Source: Calditenuis sp032249575 (GTDB taxonomy: Archaea > Thermoproteota > Nitrososphaeria_A > Caldarchaeales > Calditenuaceae). From it: a stretch of 10,346 nucleotides of DNA. The notes beneath the pieces were generated by a model. It searched no databases and was not told the origin of the DNA. It was given only the letters and a program-made list of their open reading frames with translations. Below, piece after piece: positions 1 to 5,302 of this stretch. The stretch lies in assembly GCA_032249575.1 (NCBI GenBank), contig JAVVHL010000037.1, forward strand, positions 1 to 10,346, in the 5' to 3' direction. Both the position numbers and the translations under genes were made by a program. The stretch's first letter is position 1; each line of letters begins with the position of its first letter.

Positions 1-7
1 TGGGAGG

Positions 8-1198
8 ATGAAGGCGACGTTGCTGCTCGCGCCGAAGTGGGTGCTGTACGTCACGGAGGACGGTTCGAAGGGCCACGTGCCGTTGGGAGAGGATGCGGGG
101 AGGAAGCTGGCTGGCCTGGCCAGCGGCAGGGAGTTCGGCTGGGTGAAGGAGGTGGCAGAATCCGTAAAGGGCCACGGCGTGGACTCCTTCTCAACGTTGG
201 ACCCTCAGCTCCATCAGGCCCTGGTCGCGCTCGGCTACGGCTCCGAGCTCTTGGACCCCTACAAGAACAGGTTTGACAGGGTGGCGCTGGCGATCGAGGT
301 CGGTGCTGTCCGCTCGGAGGCCGAGTACGAGGAGGCTGCGAGGGAGGTGTCGATGGCGGCGACGGAGGTGATGATCAAGGAGGCTGTGAAGAGGAGGGAC
401 CAGATGATAGTCCAGGCGGTCAGGGTCCTCGACGAGGTCCAGAAGACGATCAACGCCCTCTACTCCAGGCTCGTCGACTGGTACGGCGTCCACTTCCCTG
501 AGCTGAAGGAGCTGGTGGAGGACCCGGAGGACTACGTGAGGGCCGTGGCGGCGATCGGAGACAGGAGCAGGATCGACCGCGATGCGCTCCTGAAGGTCCT
601 CGACAGGAAGACGGCGGAGAGGGTGGTGGAGGCGGCCGGGAGGAGCCTTGGAGCGGAGGTGGCTGAGGAGGACATGGAGAGGATCCTCGAGTTGGCAGGG
701 GTGATCAGGTTCCTCATGGACTACAGGGACGGGATACAGCGTTACATCAGGCAGCTGATGGCGGTCGAGGCTCCGAACGTCACTGCTATTGCCGGCCCGA
801 CTGTGGGTGCGAGGCTCATAACGCTGATCGGAGGGCTAGACAGGCTTGCAAGGGCACCCGCGAGCCTGATACAGGTCCTCGGCGCTGAGAAGGCCCTCTT
901 CAGGTTCCTCAGGACCGGAAGGGGGGCTCCGAAGCACGGCGTGATCTTCCAGCACCCGTACATTCACGGGTCGCCGAAGTGGCAGAGGGGGAAGATAGCG
1001 AGGGCGCTCGCGACGAAGATCGCGATAGCGGCCAAGATCGACTACTTCTCGGGCGAGGACAGGTCAGCCGTTCTGAGGGAGGAGCTCGAGAGGAGGATCA
1101 AGGAGATCAAGGAGAAGTACCCCAAACCTCCGGCTAAGAAGGAGGTCGTCAAGCAACCCCAGCGTCCCCAGAGGGTGGAGAGGAGGGGGAGGCGATGA
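8..1198 (+). CDS. nop5: Nop5 (Nop56/58-type) core protein of box C/D RNP
   Basis: Scaffold protein of the archaeal box C/D ribonucleoprotein, which binds the L7Ae-guide RNA complex and recruits fibrillarin for 2'-O-methylation of rRNA and tRNA. The 396 residues match the usual family length. An N-terminal fibrillarin-binding domain (about 1-120) is followed by a helical, charged coiled-coil stretch (about 120-250). The Nop domain (about 252-350) carries the signature APNVTAIAGPTVGARL (255-270), GAEKALFRFLR (292-302) and HGVIFQHP to IDYFSG (310-349). The last ~40 residues are a Lys/Arg/Pro-rich tail, common in archaeal Nop5 and probably RNA-contacting. The ATG at 8 gives a normal family N-terminus (MKATLLL), so the gene looks complete. 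A GGGAGG lies directly against the start, too close for a standard Shine-Dalgarno, and upstream DNA is not visible. Its stop overlaps the start of the fibrillarin gene, its functional partner. Confidence 0.96.
   Translation: MKATLLLAPKWVLYVTEDGSKGHVPLGEDAGRKLAGLASGREFGWVKEVAESVKGHGVDSFSTLDPQLHQALVALGYGSELLDPYKNRFDRVALAIEVGAVRSEAEYEEAAREVSMAATEVMIKEAVKRRDQMIVQAVRVLDEVQKTINALYSRLVDWYGVHFPELKELVEDPEDYVRAVAAIGDRSRIDRDALLKVLDRKTAERVVEAAGRSLGAEVAEEDMERILELAGVIRFLMDYRDGIQRYIRQLMAVEAPNVTAIAGPTVGARLITLIGGLDRLARAPASLIQVLGAEKALFRFLRTGRGAPKHGVIFQHPYIHGSPKWQRGKIARALATKIAIAAKIDYFSGEDRSAVLREELERRIKEIKEKYPKPPAKKEVVKQPQRPQRVERRGRR
1181..1186 (+). promoter_or_regulatory. Shine-Dalgarno-like AGGAGG for flpA
   Basis: AGGAGG lies 8 bases before the fibrillarin ATG, inside the Arg-rich 3' end of nop5. 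Spacing and sequence fit an archaeal ribosome binding site. It supports the start at 1195 and translation of flpA as an internal gene of a polycistronic mRNA. The surrounding codons are purine-rich by themselves, so chance cannot be excluded. Confidence 0.55.
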
Positions 1199-1881
1199 AG
1201 GTCGAGAGGCACGAGAGGTTCGAGGGCGTCTACTTCGTCGTCGACGAGATGAGGAGGGTCCTCTGCACCGCAAACCTCGACAGGGGATACTCGGTTTACG
1301 GCGAGCAGCTCTTCCAGCTCGGAGAGGCCGAGTACAGGGAATGGGTTCCCTTCAGGAGCAAGCTCTCGGCGGCCATCATCAAGGGACTTGAGACGATGCC
1401 CATCAGGGCCGGGAGCAGGGTCCTCTACCTCGGCGCCGCATCGGGGACCACCGTCAGCCACGTCTCGGACATCGTCAACAGGGAGGGGATCGTCTACGCG
1501 GTCGAGTACTCTCCGAGGGTCATGACCCAGTTCGTGGAGAGGGTGGCAAAGAGGAGGAGGAACGTCGTACCGATCTTGGGGGACGCGAGGCTCCCCGAGA
1601 GGTACGCACACCTGGTGGGTAGGGTCGACGTGCTTTACTCTGACGTGGCCCAGCCTGACCAGGCGAGGATCGTCGTCGACAACGCCAGGCTCTTCCTCCG
1701 CAAGGGATGTTACGTCATGGTCGCCATCAAGGCTAGGAGCATCGACAGCGTCGAGGACCCCGAGCGGGTCTACAGGAGGGAGATCGAGCTGATGGAGAGG
1801 GAGGGGCTGAAGGTGGAGGAGAGGGTGGACCTGGAGCCGTACGAGAGGGACCACGTCATGGTCGTCGCCCGGGTCACCTGA
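1195..1881 (+). CDS. flpA: Fibrillarin-like rRNA/tRNA 2'-O-methyltransferase
   Basis: S-adenosylmethionine-dependent catalytic subunit of the box C/D RNP; it methylates the ribose 2'-OH at sites chosen by guide RNAs. The protein has 228 residues, the normal archaeal length. It starts with a small N-terminal domain containing YREWVPFRSKL, followed by a Rossmann-type methyltransferase fold. The SAM-binding loop is LYLGAASGTTVSHVSD (G80 to G84), the acidic ribose-binding strand follows in VYAVEYSP, and the fibrillarin signature DVAQPDQ is at 150-156. K179 in AIKARSID is the conserved lysine before the C-terminal strand. All hallmarks are intact, so I expect an active enzyme. The ATG overlaps the nop5 stop by four bases (ATGA), which implies translational coupling. 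The nop5-fibrillarin adjacency is conserved across archaea. Confidence 0.97.
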   Translation: MKVERHERFEGVYFVVDEMRRVLCTANLDRGYSVYGEQLFQLGEAEYREWVPFRSKLSAAIIKGLETMPIRAGSRVLYLGAASGTTVSHVSDIVNREGIVYAVEYSPRVMTQFVERVAKRRRNVVPILGDARLPERYAHLVGRVDVLYSDVAQPDQARIVVDNARLFLRKGCYVMVAIKARSIDSVEDPERVYRREIELMEREGLKVEERVDLEPYERDHVMVVARVT

Positions 1882-1890
1882 GGAAGGCCC

Positions 1891-2511
1891 ATGTTGGTCG
1901 CAGGGATCGACGAGGCAGGAAGGGGCGCCGCGTTAGGGCCTATGGTTGTTGCCATCTTCGCGATCGACGAGGACAGGATCTTGGAGCTCAGGAGGATAGG
2001 CGTCAGGGACTCGAAGGCCCTGACAAGAAGCGCGAGGGAGAGGATCTTCGAGCGGCTGATGAATCTAGATGCGAAGCGTTCTTACCGGAAGGTCGAGCCC
2101 TCGGAGATCGACGCGGCCGTGAGGTCCAGAGGAGGCAGGGGACTGAACGCCCTCGAGGTGGAGGTCTTCAGGGAGCTGATAGAAGAGGTCAGGCCTCAGC
2201 TGGTCTACATCGACTCGCCCTACAGGAACGCGAAAAGGGTCCACGAGCTGATCGGCGAAGTGAAGGGCGTCAGGGTCGTCTGCGAGGTCAGGGCCGACGC
2301 GAAGTACGAGGTGGTCTCAGCCGCATCGATCGTCGCTAAGGTCATCAGGGACAGGTCGGTCTCCGAAATCGGAGCTGGGTCAGGGTATCCCAGCGATCCG
2401 AGGACGAGGAGGTACCTGAGGGAGGTTGCGATCAGAGGCGAGGTGCCTCCGCACGTCAGGAGGTCCTGGAGGTCTTTCCGGAACGCTCTGACGCTGGACG
2501 ACTTCAAGTGA
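1891..2511 (+). CDS. rnhB: Ribonuclease HII
   Basis: Endonuclease that cuts the RNA strand of RNA-DNA hybrids and nicks at ribonucleotides misincorporated in DNA (EC 3.1.26.4). At 206 residues it is the size of archaeal type 2 RNase H. The N-terminus MLVAGIDEAGRGAALGPMVV holds D7 and E8; D108 in VYIDSPYRN and D136 in RADAKYEVVSAASIVAKV complete the metal-binding DEDD set. The R(G)AALGP loop fits the GRG motif that recognises the ribonucleotide-DNA junction. The start is fixed by the family N-terminus. It lies nine bases after the flpA stop, with a GAGG overlapping that stop as a possible ribosome binding site. It is an intact gene and probably part of the same transcript as nop5-flpA. No functional tie to C/D RNPs is known to me. 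Confidence 0.95.
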   Translation: MLVAGIDEAGRGAALGPMVVAIFAIDEDRILELRRIGVRDSKALTRSARERIFERLMNLDAKRSYRKVEPSEIDAAVRSRGGRGLNALEVEVFRELIEEVRPQLVYIDSPYRNAKRVHELIGEVKGVRVVCEVRADAKYEVVSAASIVAKVIRDRSVSEIGAGSGYPSDPRTRRYLREVAIRGEVPPHVRRSWRSFRNALTLDDFK

Positions 2512-2518
2512 TGTCGTG

Positions 2519-3043
2519 ATGAAGCTGGCCGTCATCACAGGACCGCCCGGCTCAGGCAAGACCACAGCGATCGTCAAGGTCGCCGAGATCCTCGCATCGA
2601 GGGGCGTCGCTGTAGGCGGGTTCTACACGAGGGAGGTGAGGGAGGGAGGGGTGAGGAAGGGCTTCGAGATAGTGACGATACCGGACGGAGAGGCGGCGTG
2701 GCTCGCCCTGAGGGGAGGCGTCAGCCGTTATCGGGTCGGTTCTTACGCGGTCTTCCCAGAGAACTTGGAGCGCGTCGGCCTGCCACGGATCGTGACGGCC
2801 GCAGGCGAGGGGAAGGTGCTGCTCGTGGACGAGGTGGGGCCGATGGAGCTCCTCTCGGAGAGGTTCGTGAGGTCCGTCGAGGAGGTCATAGGCTCCGTCA
2901 GGGCCTCCGCCTTCACGGTCCACTACAGGGCAAAACACCCGCTGATAGAGAGGTTGAGGTCGGCCGCGACGCTGATAGAGGTGGTGAGGTTCGGGACCTC
3001 GCAACAAGTCGCTGAGAGGGTGGCATCGCATCTGCTCGGGTGA
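2519..3043 (+). CDS. THEP1-type nucleoside-triphosphatase
   Basis: P-loop NTPase of the THEP1 (NTPCR) family, enzymes that hydrolyse NTPs to NDPs in vitro (EC 3.6.1.15) and whose cellular role is unclear. From the ATG at 2519 the protein has 174 residues, the usual size. Walker A is GPPGSGKTT (8-16, K14), Walker B is VLLVDEVGPMEL (D104, E105), and the later VHYRAKHPLIERLR segment is typical. A GTG at 2516 directly precedes this ATG in frame and would add one residue. I prefer the ATG because it gives the family N-terminus MKLAVITG and places a GTGAT (2508-2512) six bases upstream. Seven bases separate this start from the rnhB stop, so it belongs to the five-gene block. The family resembles kinases, so a kinase annotation is the main alternative. 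Substrate cannot be read from sequence. Confidence 0.9.
   Translation: MKLAVITGPPGSGKTTAIVKVAEILASRGVAVGGFYTREVREGGVRKGFEIVTIPDGEAAWLALRGGVSRYRVGSYAVFPENLERVGLPRIVTAAGEGKVLLVDEVGPMELLSERFVRSVEEVIGSVRASAFTVHYRAKHPLIERLRSAATLIEVVRFGTSQQVAERVASHLLG
3038..3043 (+). promoter_or_regulatory. Shine-Dalgarno-like GGGTGA for trm1
   Basis: GGGTGA spans the end of the THEP1 gene, including its TGA stop, and ends six bases before the trm1 ATG. GGTGA is the core complement of the archaeal 16S rRNA tail, and the spacing is right. It supports the ATG at 3050 and re-initiation within a polycistronic message. Confidence 0.5.
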
Positions 3044-3049
3044 AGCTGC

Positions 3050-4219
3050 ATGCTGGAGCTGGGGTTCGAGGTCAAGGAGATAGTGGAGGGGAGGGCGAGG
3101 CTGCTGGTCCCGAAGGGAGTCGGGGAGGTGGACCCCTCGAAGCTTCCAGCGTTCTACAATCCCGCCTCCAAGATATCAAGGGACATCGCAGTCCTCGTGA
3201 CTTCCGCCTACTTCTCAGGGGGCGACAAGACCTTCGCTGAGCCCCTAGCAGGACTCGGTGCCAGATCTGTAAGGCTCCTCCTCGAGTCGGGCGCCTTCGC
3301 GGAGGGGAAGGCATGTGATATAAACGAGAACTCGGCGAGGCTGATCTCGGTCAACGCCCAGCTCAACGGCCTCGAGGGCAGGCTGAAGGCATACCACATG
3401 GACGCTAACGTCTTCCTCTCGACGATAGCGGCCGAGCGCCAGAAGGTGCACTACGTCGACCTCGACCCTTCAGGCTCACCGGTCAGGTTCCTCGAGGGGT
3501 CGTTGAGGGCCCTCCTGCCGGACGGACTGCTCGGCGTATCTGCCACAGACCTCGCGGCCCTCTCAGGCGCATCACCAAAAACGGCCCTTTGGAGGTACGG
3601 GCTCAGGCTCACGAGGACCGTCTTCAGGAAGGAGGTGGCCCTGAGGGCGCTGACCGCTGTGGCCGTCATGGCAGCCTCCCGGCTCTCGAGGTCCGCCGTC
3701 CCGGTCTTCGCCGTTATCCACCGGCACTTCGCGAGGGTCTTCCTGAAGGTGAGGAGGGGGAAGATGGGAGCCTACAGGTCGGTCAGCCAGCTGGGCTACC
3801 TGAAGTACTGCCACTCTTGCCTTAACGTCGAGAGGGTCGGGGAGCTGCTGGGAACATCGGAGAGGTGCGGTCGCTGCGGTTCTCAGGCCTCCCTGCTCGG
3901 GCCCCTGTGGCTGGGCCCTCTCCAGGACCAAGAGATCGTCTCCAAGGTCCTCAGGTCAGATCTGATAGGCGAGGAGACCTTCGAGGAGGCGAGGAAGGTG
4001 CTGGTCCACATCTCCCAAGAGCCCAACGACGTCCCCTTCAGCTATCCGGTCTCGGAGCTCTCGAGGAGGGCCAGGTGCTCACCGGTCAGCCCGAAGGTCA
4101 TCGTCGAGAGGCTGAGGGAGATGGGTTACAGGGCCTCAGTTGCCCACTACGACCACGGAGCGGTCAAGACGGACGCGCCGCTGGATCTGCTCTACGAGCT
4201 CGTCAGGTCGACGGCCTGA
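3050..4219 (+). CDS. trm1: tRNA (guanine26-N2) dimethyltransferase Trm1
   Basis: SAM-dependent enzyme that makes N2-methyl- and N2,N2-dimethylguanosine at position 26 of tRNA (EC 2.1.1.215/216). The 389 residues match archaeal Trm1. An N-terminal VPKG and FYNPASKISRDI segment is followed by the methyltransferase domain: AEPLAGLGARSVR (motif I region), CDINENSARLISVNAQLN, the catalytic loop DLDPSGSP (137-144) and SATDLAALSG. The C-terminal domain has a zinc site CHSC (254-257) and CGRC (273-276), then GPLWLGPL. The ending GYRASVAHYDHGAVKTDAP is typical. The residue after the catalytic Asp-Pro is serine (S141) where the family usually has an aromatic, and NRD in the N-terminal motif reads SRD. 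The start is set by a GGGTGA overlapping the THEP1 stop, six bases upstream. The 3' end overlaps the convergent dehydrogenase gene by 17 bp. Confidence 0.94.
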   Translation: MLELGFEVKEIVEGRARLLVPKGVGEVDPSKLPAFYNPASKISRDIAVLVTSAYFSGGDKTFAEPLAGLGARSVRLLLESGAFAEGKACDINENSARLISVNAQLNGLEGRLKAYHMDANVFLSTIAAERQKVHYVDLDPSGSPVRFLEGSLRALLPDGLLGVSATDLAALSGASPKTALWRYGLRLTRTVFRKEVALRALTAVAVMAASRLSRSAVPVFAVIHRHFARVFLKVRRGKMGAYRSVSQLGYLKYCHSCLNVERVGELLGTSERCGRCGSQASLLGPLWLGPLQDQEIVSKVLRSDLIGEETFEEARKVLVHISQEPNDVPFSYPVSELSRRARCSPVSPKVIVERLREMGYRASVAHYDHGAVKTDAPLDLLYELVRSTA

Positions 4220-5216
4220 AGACGAACCTCCCCAGGGCCCTCCCCTCCCTCAACGAGCTGAAGGCGGCCTCGTAATCCTCGAGGCGGACCTCCCTCACCA
4301 CGGGCTTCACGGTGCCCCTCGCCATCATCTCCAGCGCCTCCCTCATCGTCCTGACCGTTGATCCGACAGAGCCGAGGACGCTGAGGCCCTTCAGTATCAC
4401 GAGGCCGAGGGGAAGGGGGAAGGTGCCTGCGGTGACATTCCCGACCAGGACCAGCCTCCCTCCCCACTTCAGCGACCTGATGCTCTCGGCCATCGTGGGC
4501 TCCCCCACAGCCTCGAGGACCAGATCGGCACCTCCGTGAGTCCGCCTCACCTCCTCCGCGAAGCTCGAACCCACAACGACGAAGTCGGCTCCAGCCCTCC
4601 TGACGGCCTCGGCCTTCTCCTCGGTCCTCGTGACGCCTATCACCCTGCACCCGAGGGCCTTGGCGACCTGAACCGCGTGTATCCCGACCCCACCTCCCGC
4701 ACCGGTCACGACCACCACCTCGCCTGCCCTAGCCCTTCCGACCTCCCTCATCGCGTTGATCAGCATCCCCACCACGCAGCTCGAGATGGCCGCACCCGAA
4801 GGGGATACGCCGTCCGGGACCCTGACGAGGGTGCTGGCGTCGACCAGAGCGCACTCGGCGAAGACGCCTTGGGCCTCCTCGCCGTACCACTTCTTGTTGA
4901 CGCAGAGGTTCTCCCTTGCTGTGAGGCAGAACTCGCAGGAGTTGCAGATCGTGTGGGGAAGGCCTGTCACCAGCTCGCCCTCCTTCAACCCCTCCACGCC
5001 CTCGCCGACCCTCACGACCCTCCCTGAGAACTCGTGACCGAGGACCAGCGGCGTCCTCGCCCTCGGGAACTTGCCGATCGTGACCAGGTGGTCCCTGTAG
5101 CAGAGCCCAGCGGCCTCTATGCGGAGGAGGGCTGTCCGCGGCGGAACTTCGGCCGGTTCAGGCAGGTCTGCCAGCTCTGGTCTTCCTCCGATCTCCCTGA
5201 GGAGGACAGCGCGCAA
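4203..5216 (-). CDS. Zinc-dependent MDR dehydrogenase, acryloyl-CoA reductase-like
   Basis: Member of the zinc-containing medium-chain dehydrogenase/reductase family, 337 residues. The GroES-like N-terminal domain has the presumed catalytic zinc ligands C39 (GLCYRD), H61-E62 (LGHE) and C147, and a structural zinc lobe C91, C94, C97, C105. The Rossmann domain starts at VTGAGGGVGIHAVQVAKALG (171-190). After the second strand the residues are T196-R197 with no acidic residue, which favours NADP(H). From memory, CYRDHLVTIGKFPR, ADFVVVG and the ILKGLSVLGS region resemble the Metallosphaera acryloyl-CoA reductase more than typical alcohol dehydrogenases. The substrate therefore stays open: alcohol, enoyl-CoA or another carbonyl. 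The start is TTG at 5216, chosen because it yields the canonical MRAVLL N-terminus; no in-frame ATG lies nearby. It is divergent from guaA and convergent with trm1, so it is probably transcribed alone. Confidence 0.9.
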   Translation of the reverse strand: MRAVLLREIGGRPELADLPEPAEVPPRTALLRIEAAGLCYRDHLVTIGKFPRARTPLVLGHEFSGRVVRVGEGVEGLKEGELVTGLPHTICNSCEFCLTARENLCVNKKWYGEEAQGVFAECALVDASTLVRVPDGVSPSGAAISSCVVGMLINAMREVGRARAGEVVVVTGAGGGVGIHAVQVAKALGCRVIGVTRTEEKAEAVRRAGADFVVVGSSFAEEVRRTHGGADLVLEAVGEPTMAESIRSLKWGGRLVLVGNVTAGTFPLPLGLVILKGLSVLGSVGSTVRTMREALEMMARGTVKPVVREVRLEDYEAAFSSLREGRALGRFVFRPST

Positions 5217-5237
5217 CTCGCACAGATCCGTAAGCGC

Positions 5238-5255
5238 TGAGAGATAAGGCTCTCA
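5238..5255. repeat. Perfect inverted repeat TGAGAG-N6-CTCTCA over the dehydrogenase TATA box
   Basis: A 6-bp perfect dyad (5238-5243 and 5250-5255) flanks the six bases ATAAGG, which is the core of the minus-strand TATA-like box. This geometry suits a dimeric transcription factor that competes with TBP, so it is a candidate operator for the dehydrogenase gene. Six-base arms can arise by chance, so support is modest. Confidence 0.35.
5241..5249 (-). promoter_or_regulatory. TATA-like box of the MDR dehydrogenase gene
   Basis: On the minus strand the sequence reads CCTTATCTC. The first T of TTAT is 31 bases upstream of the TTG start. An archaeal TATA box centred about 26 bases before transcription start would place the 5' end within a few bases of the start codon, so the mRNA is probably leaderless or nearly so. 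A purine run (GAGAG) lies just upstream, where a BRE element would be. No strong Shine-Dalgarno precedes the TTG. Confidence 0.5.
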
Positions 5256-5270
5256 AAGCGACGCCCCTGC

Positions 5271-5278
5271 CCTTATGA
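5271..5278 (+). promoter_or_regulatory. TATA-like box of guaA
   Basis: CCTTATGA, with the first T of TTAT 30 bases before the guaA ATG, the same motif and spacing as the divergent dehydrogenase promoter. This predicts a transcript starting at or very near the ATG. A GGGAG three bases before the ATG is too close to act as a standard ribosome binding site. Confidence 0.45.
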
Positions 5279-5302
5279 CCTCGGGCTGAGCTGTGGGAGC
5301 GG

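Noticed and set aside
1042..1854. 270-codon minus-strand open frame opposite nop5 and flpA
   Set aside because: Antisense shadow with repetitive Leu/Pro/Asp/Val composition; both sense genes are certain.
2516..2518. GTG start for the THEP1 gene one codon before the ATG
   Set aside because: The ATG at 2519 gives the family N-terminus and the better spacing to GTGAT; the GTG remains possible but adds only one residue.
2516..2522. GTGATGA, a perfect match to a C box of C/D guide RNAs
   Set aside because: It coincides with the THEP1 start codons and no CTGA D box follows within about 70 bases, so there is no guide RNA structure.
5217..5302. A small RNA gene in the divergent intergenic region (CTGA boxes at 5237-5240 and 5286-5289)
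   Set aside because: No C box or stable hairpin accompanies the CTGA sequences, and the region is filled by two promoters.
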